Positions 8,407-17,608 of a stretch of 64,000 nt of DNA are shown piece by piece (the stretch's first letter is position 1; every line of letters begins with the position of its first letter). The stretch spans positions 372,001-436,000 of the forward strand of contig CAYPIY010000001.1 of NCBI GenBank assembly GCA_964410965.1. The letters run 5' to 3'. The translations under genes were made by a program, and so were the position numbers. Under the pieces are notes generated by a model. It was not told the origin of the DNA. It was given only the letters and a program-made list of their open reading frames with translations, and ran no database searches. This DNA is from JBBIRG01 sp964410965. Its GTDB lineage: Bacteria; CLD3; SB21; JBBIRG01.

Positions 8407-9279
8407 TCATTGATCCGATATCCGTTCTTTCAGGAAGAAGCGAACGGAAACCAAACTGCCGAACCATCCGAGGATAATCCCGGCTACGATGAGAACAACC
8501 GGTATGCGCAGGTCAAGATGAATACCCGTCAGCACAAATTCTTTCGCAATATGATATATTCCAAAGGCCATCCCCGAGGCTAATGTGCCCCCCAGCAATC
8601 CCTGGACAATCCCTTCGACAATGAAGGGTGCGGAGATAAACCGGTTGGTCGCACCCACGAGTTTCATCGTTCGGATCAGGTCCCGCTTGGAAAAAATGCT
8701 GAGCTTGATGGTATTGGATATCAGAAAGACAGCAACCACCGCCGTCGCCAGCCCGATGTACAGGCTGATCCGTTGATACATACCGATCCGCTCGTCCAGT
8801 GCCTTTAGCAGCTCTTTCTGGTAATTCACCTCTTCAACCCCTTCAATAGCCTCGATCGCCGGCGCGATACGGGAAAGCGCCTCATGGGTCCGGTATTCCT
8901 CTTTCAGTTTGATCTTATAGGAAGCCGGAAGAGGATTCTGCTGCACAAGGTCAAAAATATCCTGTTCGCCCATGACAGATTTCAATATCCGCGCAGCCTC
9001 TTCTTTCGATACGTACTGCACCGAAGCCACTCCGTCGATACCGGAAATCCGTTCCCCGATTTTGCGGTTCTGCTTATCAGATAAGGATTTGTCGAGATAC
9101 GCCTCCAGTTCCACACGGCTTCGGATATCCCCGATAAGGAATGAAATATTGGACGATACGATCAGAAAAAGACTCAGCAGGCTGAGCGCAAGTGCAATGG
9201 TCACGACGGATACAAAACTGGATAGCGCGGCCCTGGACAAACCGTTGAAACCCTCCCGGATGAAATACCCTGTCTTCAC
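8407..9279 (-). CDS. ftsX: Cell-division ABC transporter permease FtsX
   Basis: A 290-residue inner-membrane protein with four predicted segments: one near the N-terminus (ALSSFVSVVTIALALSLLSLFL), a periplasmic domain of about 120 residues (RVELEAYLDKSLSD..., EEVNYQ), and three C-terminal segments with the FtsX/MacB-like permease motif (RTMKLVGATNRFISAPFIVEG). FtsX with FtsE transmits divisome state to peptidoglycan hydrolases. A GTG start at 9279 is supported by GAGG 7 bases upstream and follows the TPR gene by 21 bases. FtsE is not next to it; the best ftsE is at 31855-32520 on the other strand, an arrangement also seen in Bacteroidetes. Confidence 0.95.
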   Translation of the reverse strand: MKTGYFIREGFNGLSRAALSSFVSVVTIALALSLLSLFLIVSSNISFLIGDIRSRVELEAYLDKSLSDKQNRKIGERISGIDGVASVQYVSKEEAARILKSVMGEQDIFDLVQQNPLPASYKIKLKEEYRTHEALSRIAPAIEAIEGVEEVNYQKELLKALDERIGMYQRISLYIGLATAVVAVFLISNTIKLSIFSKRDLIRTMKLVGATNRFISAPFIVEGIVQGLLGGTLASGMAFGIYHIAKEFVLTGIHLDLRIPVVLIVAGIILGWFGSLVSVRFFLKERISDQ

Positions 9280-9300
9280 AGATAGCCTCGTTGTACCGGA

Positions 9301-10455
9301 TTATTTTAAAATCGCCCGCAGTAAATTAAGGAATTCACGGCCGTCGTTCTGAACAAGCCGCCAGTTGCGATACGCCGCCTTAAAGGACGGATTGATATCG
9401 GATGCTTTTTTGAACTGGCCCGCGGCTTTCAGGAAAAGGTTGCGGCACTGCACCAGGTAAACCAGTCCCAGCGTGTTGTGTACATCGGCGAAATTCGGGT
9501 TTTTCAGGATGACTTTTTCAAGCTGCTGCTGATACTTGTAAAGGATTTTTTCATCCTTGCCCGCCCCGCCGAACAAAAACTTAAGGTAAAAGGTGTGCAT
9601 CATCTCATCAATGGAAACTTTCCTCGCCAGTTCCCTGATCTCCGTCATACTTTTAATGGCTTTGGAGAGTTCATCCCCTTCAGTCTCAGCGATTGCCTGC
9701 CTGACCAGGTTCTGCAGTGCTGTATCCTCTTCTGAAGAAGGAGCCAGAGACTGGTACATGTGCAAATGTTCAAGCGCTTTTTTCTTACGGATCGATAACG
9801 GACCCAGCATCGTCTGTTCGGGTTCGTGAATGGATGATTCTACCATTGCTGTTGCCTGATAGAGAAGTACTTCCGAGTACTTCGGATTGATTTCAAGAGC
9901 GCTCTGGAATGCTGCAACGGCTTCCACGTAGTTCCTCATGCCGTAAAAGACAATACCTGTGTGAAATTTGATATCGGCGTAATTCGGAGCCATTTCTCCC
10001 GCCTGCTTCAGGTATTCCATGGCTTTCTCATAATCTTTTTTCTGGATATAGGCAAGGCCCAGGTTACGGACGGCGTCAACCATATCCGGCTGATAGGACA
10101 GGGCCTGCGTGAACTCAGCAACGGCCTCGTCAGTCATTCCGCGGTGCAGAAAGACCAGTCCCATTTTATTGGAGGATACCGGGTGTTTGATGGACTGTAC
10201 TTTTTCTCGGATAATATAGAGCAGTTCAATCTCCCACCCTACTTCCTGGTGAAACGCGTTCATGTAATCCTTGAATTCCTCCGGCGTAATCGCAGAACCT
10301 GTACGGTTTTCCATTTTTGTCCGTTCAACGAAAATAACCCTTCCCGTTTCCCAGATTTCCGACTTGATGCTCAGGTGCCCGAAATTACCGGCGGTCTGAA
10401 TGTGATACATTTTCCCGCCCGCAAAAACGTTACTATTAATCCCGATCTGTTCCAT
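9301..10455 (-). CDS. Tetratricopeptide-repeat protein
   Basis: A 384-residue protein without signal peptide. Residues 1-65 form a beta-rich head (MYHIQTAGNFGHLSIKSEIWETGRVIFVER) that resembles a small barrel; several TPR units follow (NKMGLVFLHRGMTDEAVAEFTQAL, RNLGLAYIQKKDYEKAMEYLKQA, FHTGIVFYGMRNYVEAVAAFQSAL), and two more near the C-terminus (VHNTLGLVYLVQCRNLFLKAAGQFKKA). TPRs bind protein partners; the partner is unknown. It is the first gene of the minus-strand run, with an AT-rich divergent promoter region (10456-10600) shared with tadA, and it directly precedes ftsX, which may hint at an envelope or division-linked role. Confidence 0.85.
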   Translation of the reverse strand: MEQIGINSNVFAGGKMYHIQTAGNFGHLSIKSEIWETGRVIFVERTKMENRTGSAITPEEFKDYMNAFHQEVGWEIELLYIIREKVQSIKHPVSSNKMGLVFLHRGMTDEAVAEFTQALSYQPDMVDAVRNLGLAYIQKKDYEKAMEYLKQAGEMAPNYADIKFHTGIVFYGMRNYVEAVAAFQSALEINPKYSEVLLYQATAMVESSIHEPEQTMLGPLSIRKKKALEHLHMYQSLAPSSEEDTALQNLVRQAIAETEGDELSKAIKSMTEIRELARKVSIDEMMHTFYLKFLFGGAGKDEKILYKYQQQLEKVILKNPNFADVHNTLGLVYLVQCRNLFLKAAGQFKKASDINPSFKAAYRNWRLVQNDGREFLNLLRAILK

Positions 10456-10600
10456 TTTTCATCCCTGTAAAATTTCCTTTATTCCTTAACGCATATGGCG
10501 CAGAATAAATCCCATGAATTTCATTGGAAAATTATAATTTATTTATTATTAATTATCAAAGCTTTTATTTAAACCGTTTAAATAAGGGAAGTCAATAAAA

Positions 10601-11065
10601 TTGAACCCGGAAGATTTGGAAATATGGATGACCTATGCGCTCAGGGAAGCCGAACAGGCATACCGGCAGAATGAAGTTCCGGTAGGGGCAGTGATCGTCC
10701 ATGAAAACCGGATTATCGGGCGGGGATATAATCAGATTGAAACGCTCGGTGACCCGACCGCGCACGCGGAAATGATAGCGATCACCGCCGCGGTTGCGAC
10801 CCTTGGAATCAAATGGCTGAACGGGGCGACTTTATATGTGACCATCGAGCCCTGCGCGATGTGCGCAGGAGCGATCGTGCTCGCGCGGCTTGACCGGATC
10901 GTATTCGGCGCACGGGACCTGAAATCCGGGGCCTGCGCATCTTTATACCAGATTCCCCGCGATCATCGTCTCAATCACCAGACCGACGTAATTGCGGGTG
11001 TCCGGGAAGAGGAGTGTTCTTTTCTGCTGAAAAACTTCTTCCAGACTTTGCGGCAAAAGAATTGA
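10601..11065 (+). CDS. tadA: tRNA-specific adenosine deaminase TadA
   Basis: A 154-residue zinc-dependent deaminase converting wobble adenosine 34 of tRNA-Arg(ACG) to inosine. The active site is H55-A-E57 (DPTAHAEM) and P84-C85-x-x-C88 (EPCAMCAGAI). Length is normal. The TTG start is chosen because AAGGGAAG lies about 9 bases upstream and it yields the family's N-terminus (MNPEDLEIWMTYALREAEQA); an internal ATG would remove part of the first helix. It is divergent from the TPR gene. Guanine or cytosine deaminases share the fold, but the PCAMCAGAI and length favour TadA. Confidence 0.95.
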   Translation: MNPEDLEIWMTYALREAEQAYRQNEVPVGAVIVHENRIIGRGYNQIETLGDPTAHAEMIAITAAVATLGIKWLNGATLYVTIEPCAMCAGAIVLARLDRIVFGARDLKSGACASLYQIPRDHRLNHQTDVIAGVREEECSFLLKNFFQTLRQKN

Positions 11066-11304
11066 AATCTTGATACATTCGACTTTCATTTTTTCTGCCG
11101 TTACATTTATGGTTTTTTTCTCTTCAATCACCGGCTGAATGTACGTTCGACAGAAATCTCTCATTTTTAATTTTAGGTTGCGCAAGGGTCATCTTTTTTA
11201 AGAGGCCGATTTCCGGCCGATGACTGTAAATCATTTCATTCAACCCTTGCGGATATAATAATTGTTTTATATGTTGCCTTTACTTAAACATGCAAGGAGT
11301 CACC

Positions 11305-13095
11305 ATGATGAAACATTGGCTGTTGTTTGCTGTCCTTGTTACAATATTTTCGGGCTGCCGCGGGCCTCAAAACCCGGAAAGCAAACCCGATATTGTTTCC
11401 GATGATCTTAAATTCCATTTATCTTACCTGGCGTCGGATGAACTGGAAGGCCGCGGTTCCGGCACGAAGGGCGATTCCCTGGCGGCGGTGCACATTGCTG
11501 ACGCGTTCCGTGAATACGGACTCACTCCCAAAGGCGAGTCAGGTTATTTTCAGAGGTTTGAAATCACGAATGATGTGATTGCCGACAGTTCAAACGTCCT
11601 GAAGTCCGGTGATGCGGTTTATCAGTTAAAATCCGATTTTATACCGTATTCATTTTCATCGAACGACACGGTTGAAGCGCAGGTTGTTTTCGCGGGTTAC
11701 GGGATTGATGCACCCGAACAAAAATACAACGATTATCAGAACCTTGACATCAAGGGAAAAATCGTACTGATCCTGCGTAACGGACCTGACGGAGACGACC
11801 GTAAATCGCCGTTCAGCAATCAAACGCCCGTCCGCCGGAAGGCCGGGGTGGCCGCTGAAAAGGGAGCCGCCGCGGTACTGATCACTACGGGTTTCCTTGA
11901 CGGAGACGACGATCTGCCGGCGCTGCGATATGATATGACGTCCGGGGATTACGGTATTCCCGTGTTTTCTGTCAAACGCGACATCGCGATGAAGATGATG
12001 AATATCGGAGCTGAAGAATTTAAAAAGCTACAAACCCAGCTGAATAAAAGGAAACCCGTCAGCCCTCTCGCTTCACAGAAGCCGGTATTTCTGCAATCAA
12101 GAATAATTTTTAAGCGATCAACTACATCCAACGTGATCGGGTTTCTCGAGGGAACCGATTCCGAACTGAAATCTGAAATCATTGTAGTCGGCGCGCATTA
12201 CGATCATCTCGGCTGGGGCGGCGTCAACTCCACGTACCGCGGGGAGCCGGCGATCCACAACGGCGCCGATGATAACGCTTCCGGAACCTCGTCCGTCCTG
12301 GAAATCGCGCAGAAATCGGCTTCCGTGAAATCGACTTTTAAACGAAGCGTCTTATTCATCGCTTTCGCGGCGGAAGAAATCGGCCTGCTCGGCTCGAAGC
12401 ACTTTCTGGAACATCCCGCCATCGAAGTCAAAAACATTGCCGCGATGATCAACCTCGACATGGTCGGCCGCCTGAAAGAAAATAAGCTGATCGTGTACGG
12501 CATGGGGACTTCCAAAAATTTCGCGGACATGGTAAAAGAAAAAAACAAACCCTACAGCCTTGATCTCACATTACGCAATGAAGGAGACGGCCCGAGCGAC
12601 GTCGCCGAATTCTACCGAAAAGATATTCCCGTACTCTATTTCTTCACGAACGTACACGACGATTACCATAAACCGTCCGATGATGCGGATAAAATCAATT
12701 TTGAGGGACAGGAAAAAATCACAAACATGGTTTTTGACTGTCTCGCGGAATTAGTCAATCTTGACAAGCGGCCGGAATTCACTAAAGTCAAAGGTGAAAC
12801 CAACATACGACCGATGGGATTCCGCGTCACGCTGGGCATCGTACCGAACATGGCCGAAAGCGGCGAGGGACTGAAAGTCGACGGGGTCAATCCCGGCGGA
12901 GCCGCGGATAAAGCTGGAATACAGAAAGGCGACATCATCGTCAAATTCGGAGCACGCGTGATCAAAAATATTTACGACTACACCTATTCCCTCGGAGATC
13001 ATAAACCCGGCGACAAAGTCGATATCATCGTAAAGCGGAGCGGAAAAGAAATCACGCTCAAGGCTGAAATGCAGAAATCCAAACGGAGGGAATAA
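11305..13095 (+). CDS. M28-family metallopeptidase lipoprotein with PA and PDZ domains
   Basis: An upstream in-frame ATG exists at 11290, but AAGGAG (11293-11298) lies between it and ATGATG at 11305, so 11305 is the likely start (596 residues). The N-terminus (MMKHWLLFAVLVTIFSGC) is a lipoprotein signal with the Cys near residue 18. A protease-associated insert (residues about 110-240) splits the catalytic M28 region: VGAHYDHLG, NGADDNASGTSS, FAAEEIGLLGS and INLDMVGRL supply the two-zinc ligands and catalytic glutamate. The last 100 residues (LGIVPNM..., ADKAGIQKGDIIVKF) are a PDZ domain. Family members are exported aminopeptidases; here probably outer-membrane anchored. The K+ channel gene follows after 22 bases. 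Confidence 0.93.
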   Translation: MMKHWLLFAVLVTIFSGCRGPQNPESKPDIVSDDLKFHLSYLASDELEGRGSGTKGDSLAAVHIADAFREYGLTPKGESGYFQRFEITNDVIADSSNVLKSGDAVYQLKSDFIPYSFSSNDTVEAQVVFAGYGIDAPEQKYNDYQNLDIKGKIVLILRNGPDGDDRKSPFSNQTPVRRKAGVAAEKGAAAVLITTGFLDGDDDLPALRYDMTSGDYGIPVFSVKRDIAMKMMNIGAEEFKKLQTQLNKRKPVSPLASQKPVFLQSRIIFKRSTTSNVIGFLEGTDSELKSEIIVVGAHYDHLGWGGVNSTYRGEPAIHNGADDNASGTSSVLEIAQKSASVKSTFKRSVLFIAFAAEEIGLLGSKHFLEHPAIEVKNIAAMINLDMVGRLKENKLIVYGMGTSKNFADMVKEKNKPYSLDLTLRNEGDGPSDVAEFYRKDIPVLYFFTNVHDDYHKPSDDADKINFEGQEKITNMVFDCLAELVNLDKRPEFTKVKGETNIRPMGFRVTLGIVPNMAESGEGLKVDGVNPGGAADKAGIQKGDIIVKFGARVIKNIYDYTYSLGDHKPGDKVDIIVKRSGKEITLKAEMQKSKRRE

Positions 13096-13117
13096 TTCTT
13101 CATTCATATAAAACACT

Positions 13118-13939
13118 ATGACTGATCAAAAACAAAACTTGACCGGTTTCCGTCTGCGGTTTCATGAAACGCTGTTTGAATCAGAATCGCGAATGGGAAA
13201 GATATTCCATATCGCGCTGATCTGGGCAATCATTTTCAGCACGCTTTGCGTGATCTTGGAAAGCGTAGAATCGGTCCGGAACATTGCCGGCGATGCTCTC
13301 ATATTCCTCGAATGGCTGTTTACGGTTCTTTTTACGATCGAATACGGTCTTCGGATTTATAGTGTTCGTATGCCCCGGCGTTATATGACGAGCTTTTACG
13401 GCTTGATCGACCTCATGGCGATTCTTCCGACTTATCTGAGTATTTTGCTTCCCGGCTTTAATGTTTTTCTGATCGCGAGAACGTTACGGCTGTTGCGTAT
13501 TTTCCGCATCTTCAAAATGGTGCCTTATCTGCAGGACGCGCATATTCTCGTGGAAGCCCTGAAAACAAGCAAACGCAAGATTTTTCTTTTTGTGTACTCC
13601 CTGATTGTCCTGGCCATGATCATGGGCAGCTTGATGTACGTGATTGAGGGTGATGAACACGGCTTCACGAGCATACCAAAATCCATGTACTGGTCGGTCG
13701 TCACCATGACTACGGTGGGCTACGGCGATATAACGCCGAAAACGACGCCCGGGCAATTCATCGCTGTTCTCCTGATGCTGATGGGATACGGCATTTTCGC
13801 CGTTCCGACGGGCATTTATTCTGTGGAGCTCGCGCGGACCATGAAAGCATTGACCAGCACGAAAGCGTGCAATGACTGCGGCAAACAGGGACACGATACC
13901 GATGCGGAATTCTGCAAATTCTGCGGCGGAAAATTATGA
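13118..13939 (+). CDS. Voltage-gated-type potassium channel with C-terminal zinc ribbon
   Basis: A 273-residue inner-membrane protein with six segments. S4 carries regularly spaced positive residues (R121, R124, R127, R130, K133 in ARTLRLLRIFRIFK), the pore loop has the K+ selectivity filter TVGYGD (199-204), and S6 follows (FIAVLLMLMGYGIFAVPTGI). The short cytoplasmic tail ends with CNDCG-x11-CKFCG, a zinc-ribbon with Cys at 251, 254, 267 and 270. Bacterial Kv-like channels set membrane potential; voltage gating is inferred from S4 only. The gene follows the peptidase by 22 bases and is likely cotranscribed. Confidence 0.93.
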   Translation: MTDQKQNLTGFRLRFHETLFESESRMGKIFHIALIWAIIFSTLCVILESVESVRNIAGDALIFLEWLFTVLFTIEYGLRIYSVRMPRRYMTSFYGLIDLMAILPTYLSILLPGFNVFLIARTLRLLRIFRIFKMVPYLQDAHILVEALKTSKRKIFLFVYSLIVLAMIMGSLMYVIEGDEHGFTSIPKSMYWSVVTMTTVGYGDITPKTTPGQFIAVLLMLMGYGIFAVPTGIYSVELARTMKALTSTKACNDCGKQGHDTDAEFCKFCGGKL

Positions 13940-13987
13940 TTTACTTTTTTTAGTAACAGGGATTGATCATTGTTCTTTGAAAATATT

Positions 13988-14467
13988 CAGGCAGACCGGG
14001 TAATCGTCCTGATGGCTGTAAAAGGCCGCCGGGAAGGAAAGTCCGAACTCCGCAAGGCTCGGCGCCGTCAGAGAAACGAGGTATCGTTTCAATGACGGGT
14101 GTCGCCGCTGAGAAGCGCCGGCAACGGAAAGTGGAACAGAAAACATACCGTCCCGGTAATCCGGTAACGGATACCGGGATAAGGGTGAAATCGTGCGGTA
14201 AGAGCGCACGCCCCGGCGGAGCAATCCGCCGGGATGCTAAACCCCGCCGGGAGCAAGATCAAATAGGAAGCCGTTCCCCCGACTTGTCGGGGGAAAAGGA
14301 TCGCCTATCCGATTCGAAAGGGCGACTTCGGGTAGATCGCACCTCGTTCGGTTCCGTACCTTTTGATACGGCGTCAGAACGGCGTCCGGTTCCGGTTCCC
14401 CGGAACTGGAAGATGAATGATTACCGTCCCTTCACCGGGAAACAGAATTCGGCTTACGGTCTGTCTG
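13988..14467 (+). ncRNA. rnpB: RNase P RNA component
   Basis: The ribozyme that matures tRNA 5' ends. Recognised by GGAAGGAAAGTCCGAACTCC near 14030-14052, ACAGAAA (14137), GGTAAGAGCGCACG near 14200, AGCAAGATCAAATAGG (14252-14267) and ACAGAATTCGGCTTACGG (14442-14459). Helix P1 is formed by CAGGCAGACC (13988-13997) and GGTCTGTCTG (14458-14467), with a following T tract acting as terminator. About 480 nt is longer than the usual 350-400; the extra length lies between AAATAGG and AGATGAATGA (P15-P18 region), which holds a 22-base perfect palindrome (14274-14295). Ends are set from P1 and could be a few bases off. Confidence 0.95.
14274..14295. repeat. CCCGAC-TT-GTCGGG palindrome inside rnpB
   Basis: Arms TTCCCCCGAC and GTCGGGGGAA around TT form a perfect 10-bp hairpin. 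The core matches the palindrome found at 52678-52695, 61925-61940 and, degenerate, 41674-41689. It sits in the P15-P17 arm of the RNase P RNA. Confidence 0.75.
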
Positions 14468-14586
14468 ATTTTTTTTATATTTTATAAATAATATTACTTC
14501 GAATCATTATACATCTGCATCGACCAAGCTTCAAATGACGGGGCATGGAATTACGCTCTCAATCTTCCTGTCATAGAAGCGGAGAT

Positions 14587-14949
14587 TTATTGTTTAAATA
14601 GCAGCAGTACTTTCGCGTATTTACCGGGTTCTCCACCGATCGAAATCGTCGCGTCGTAAGGCTTGAGCGCGTCAATCACCTGTTCGCTGACCGGGGCGAA
14701 TTCCGTATGCGAAGTAAACGCCGTGAACGCGAGCATGTATCCCCCGCTTCCCGCGTTCAGTGTGATCTGCATCGGCTGGTCGGTCAGCTGGCTGATATAA
14801 TTAATCGCGTAATTCAGGACTTTGACGAGCGGTTTATAATCCTCGACTTCGATACGGCAGTCAAATTCCAGTGAAAGATTGGCGTTCATGTTTTTCTTCT
14901 CTTTGATCATCATGACCAAATCCCGCAAATCGATCAATTCTTTTTCCAT
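14587..14949 (-). CDS. Small protein resembling a degenerate histidine-kinase-type ATPase
   Basis: A 120-residue cytoplasmic protein that I cannot assign firmly. The pattern LVKVLNYAINYISQ, followed by beta strands (MQITLNAGSGGYMLAFTAFT) and a C-terminal GGEPGKYAKVLLLF, is reminiscent of the N-box and G2 region of the GHKL/HATPase fold, but the Mg/ATP glycine boxes are not clear. It could be an anti-sigma-like or inactive ATPase module. It stands alone between rnpB and a divergent membrane-protein gene, with an AT-rich 190-base upstream region. Confidence 0.65.
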   Translation of the reverse strand: MEKELIDLRDLVMMIKEKKNMNANLSLEFDCRIEVEDYKPLVKVLNYAINYISQLTDQPMQITLNAGSGGYMLAFTAFTSHTEFAPVSEQVIDALKPYDATISIGGEPGKYAKVLLLFKQ

Positions 14950-15141
14950 TTTATCTTCTTTGGTTTGTGACGTGTCTTATTATTATTAATATATACAATT
15001 TTTTCAAATAAAGCATAAAATTGTCATAAAAACTTATGCTTCATAGTTGAAATAAATGAAATCAAAAAATCGATTGCTTTCGACTTGTTGGTTTGATACC
15101 TTATCATGGATATTTGTTAATTGCGATTAAAGGAGGATAAT

Positions 15142-16350
15142 ATGAATACAACGATTCATGATTTTCTGGGCGCAAGGAAACAAGATGTTCACTGGGAAAG
15201 GATTTTATTTCTGTTTTTTTCCTTGTTTATTGCCGATTACCTTTTTTTAATTGTATCACCTTCACTGGAAAATTCTTCGGAAACCGGTTACAGTATTGAA
15301 TTATTTGATGTATATCCTGCTTATGTTTTTTTTCGGTGGATAATCAGCGGGCTTTTTTTTTCATTTATCGCTTTTGCTTTGTTTCGACTCAGTTCTGTTT
15401 CTTGGATTGCGATAATTTCTACCGGATTTTCATACGCTGTGTTAAATACTGTCATTCAGCAATTTCTGATGCCGGTCTTTTTTCATTCCCACATCATGCC
15501 GGCAGAAAATCTGTTGGAATTCCAAACTATTCTGAACTGGTTTATTGCGCCGGGCTTGTATTACATCATTTTTTTGGGTTCTATTGCTCTTACACTAAGG
15601 TTTAATAAATCGCTTTGGCTGGTTTTTCTTGTTGCTTTCGTTGGCGGCGCTGTTTGTAATGCGTTGGTAAGAGAAGTCCTGCTGCAATTGACCGAGATGA
15701 AATCCGATGATTTGTTTTCAAAATTATTCTGGGGTATTCTTTCGACGGTAACAATGGGAATTGCCGCTCTGATCTATTCGGCCGGCTGGTATGCCTCAGG
15801 AACTTCTGGGCCGCAATTTTCGGACAAGAAAGAGGTGTTGTCAAAAAGTTTTCATACATTATCGATAACCGTGCTTTACGGCGTCCCGATTTTGATATCC
15901 GCAGCTATCATTGTTCTGTTCACGCTTAAAAAATGGGGAAAGGACGATACCACAGCAATCTTCTTCATACTCGCAATTGCTTTATTATTTCTTTTTGCCG
16001 GAATGATCATCGTCATCAATATGATTTATAAAATGTGGACTGTGATACAGGACGGACATGCAAGAATGACGCCCGGCCAAGCGGTCGGCCTTTTATTCGT
16101 TCCTGTATTCAATATTTATTGGGGGTATCAGGTATATGTGGGTTTTGCTGATGATTTTAACACTTATATTCAAAGAAACTCAATCAACTCTAAACCTTTA
16201 CCAAAAGGTTTATTTGTAACTGCTTATATTTTAATGATCGCTTCTACACTGCCGTTCTTGTTTGTTCTCGCGCCCGTGATTTTAATTCTCTTCATTATTA
16301 TGATTTCAAAAATTTGCGACGCGGTTAACGTTTTAGAACCAAAAAATTAA
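15142..16350 (+). CDS. Multi-spanning inner-membrane protein of unknown function
   Basis: 402 residues from the ATG at 15142, chosen over an upstream TTG because AGGAGG (15131-15136) sits 6 bases before it. About nine or ten hydrophobic segments are visible. The last third (MWTVIQDGHARMTPGQAVG, LLFVPVFNIYWGYQVY, then two more segments) matches a recurrent motif of bacterial DUF4328-like membrane proteins in which a conserved Pro/Asn turn precedes aromatic residues; this is a tentative similarity. No catalytic residues stand out. Base composition is AT-richer than neighbours. It is followed after 40 bases by a small CxxC protein. Confidence 0.8.
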   Translation: MNTTIHDFLGARKQDVHWERILFLFFSLFIADYLFLIVSPSLENSSETGYSIELFDVYPAYVFFRWIISGLFFSFIAFALFRLSSVSWIAIISTGFSYAVLNTVIQQFLMPVFFHSHIMPAENLLEFQTILNWFIAPGLYYIIFLGSIALTLRFNKSLWLVFLVAFVGGAVCNALVREVLLQLTEMKSDDLFSKLFWGILSTVTMGIAALIYSAGWYASGTSGPQFSDKKEVLSKSFHTLSITVLYGVPILISAAIIVLFTLKKWGKDDTTAIFFILAIALLFLFAGMIIVINMIYKMWTVIQDGHARMTPGQAVGLLFVPVFNIYWGYQVYVGFADDFNTYIQRNSINSKPLPKGLFVTAYILMIASTLPFLFVLAPVILILFIIMISKICDAVNVLEPKN

Positions 16351-16390
16351 ATTAATTCCCAAAATTTATAACATCATCAGAGAAAGTACT

Positions 16391-16624
16391 ATGAACACTT
16401 GTAGTCATTGCAAAAGCGGCGAAATCATTGAGCGGCTGAGTTTTCATTTGCCCGGTTCGGCTTATGGATTCCTGAGTTATAAAAACAAGGAAAAACAATG
16501 GACATGGGATACGGAACCACTACTGGCGGATTTATGTAAGTCTTGCGGGACGATCATCCGTTTGTACGTTGAGAATACGGATCATCCCGTCTGGAATACC
16601 GCTGAATATAAAAAAAAGTTATAA
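16391..16624 (+). CDS. Small zinc-ribbon-like protein
   Basis: 77 residues with CSHC at the N-terminus and CKSCGTIIRLYV in the second half, the two knuckles of a zinc ribbon. Between them is a WTWDTEPLLADL segment. Cytoplasmic; no known function. The second knuckle with hydrophobic strand (GTIIRLYVEN) is typical of small nucleic-acid or protein-binding ribbons. It lies 40 bases after the membrane-protein gene, likely the same transcript. Confidence 0.7.
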   Translation: MNTCSHCKSGEIIERLSFHLPGSAYGFLSYKNKEKQWTWDTEPLLADLCKSCGTIIRLYVENTDHPVWNTAEYKKKL

Positions 16625-16674
16625 CTTGAAATTTATTTCATTCCTCTACATTATGCTAATTTGCGGGTTCACTC

Positions 16675-17499
16675 ATGTTGATTTCAATTGCTTTTACATT
16701 AATTTCGCTTTTCCAGCAGAGTGATTCGGCTGTAACTTATTCCATGCCGGTTGACAAAAACGGACGGATCGCCTCTCTTCAGCTTTTTTCCGACTCGACG
16801 TTTTCATTTTACGCGCGGTCGTATGAGGTGAAAAGTAAATCCGAGTGGTTTACCATACATACGACCTTAAATGGAACCAGCCTGAAATCCGGTTCGAAAA
16901 TCGTCTTTGAATTCACCGGACAGGAAACCCGGAAATATAAATTCATCACTCATTCCGCCCCGAATGGGTTTGAACGAAAGAAGATCAGCGGCTCGCAGGT
17001 CTGTTCCGTGAAAACATACGGCAACAGGGAATTCATTCAATTCAGTCTTTCGGGTGATACATATCCCATGAGCCGTTCGAAGTTCGTCGATTCATCGCTT
17101 GCGGGTTTTACCGGATATTTCACGACGGAACTCCCTGCGACCATGGATCAATCCACGAACAATGAAACGAAATCCGTGTATTCGCTGTATCTCGCGCCTT
17201 GTGCTTTTTACAACTCTTTCGGGCAGGGACATTTTTTTTGCCTGGAGTTCTCATATCATGATTTCGAAGGCGGAAGCATGCTTTGTAACATCGAGGGTAC
17301 TTATACAATGTGCGACGGCAAATTGCGTCTCACTTCTGTTGTAAACGCAGAACAGAACGATGCCCCGCTCTCCGGGATGACGAAAAAATCGCTGACCTTT
17401 ACTCAAGAAGTCATCGAAATTGAATGGAACGGATCCTCTGGCAATGAAATTCTTCTGAACCGTTCAGGCATTCATCAACTTTTTATCAAAAAGAGATAG
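16675..17499 (+). CDS. Probable exported beta-rich protein, unknown function
   Basis: 274 residues. The N-terminus (MLISIAFTLISLFQQSDS) is a short hydrophobic signal-like segment. The body is a succession of beta strands arranged as two similar halves (SDSTFSFYARSYEV... and FCLEFSYHDFEGG...EGTYTMCDGKLRLTS), resembling small lipocalin-like barrels. No family recognised and no catalytic motif. The gene is followed by a DUF3857/transglutaminase protein after about 110 bases, and it precedes a row of envelope genes, so a periplasmic or outer-membrane-associated role is plausible but not shown. Confidence 0.65.
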   Translation: MLISIAFTLISLFQQSDSAVTYSMPVDKNGRIASLQLFSDSTFSFYARSYEVKSKSEWFTIHTTLNGTSLKSGSKIVFEFTGQETRKYKFITHSAPNGFERKKISGSQVCSVKTYGNREFIQFSLSGDTYPMSRSKFVDSSLAGFTGYFTTELPATMDQSTNNETKSVYSLYLAPCAFYNSFGQGHFFCLEFSYHDFEGGSMLCNIEGTYTMCDGKLRLTSVVNAEQNDAPLSGMTKKSLTFTQEVIEIEWNGSSGNEILLNRSGIHQLFIKKR

Positions 17500-17608
17500 T
17501 TCCTGCTTCAACTCAAGGCAATAAAAAATCCATTGATTCTTTTCACCATAATAAATACACTACCGTAGTAAAAAAATGGAAATCATCAACCTCAACGAGA
17601 TTTTTCCC

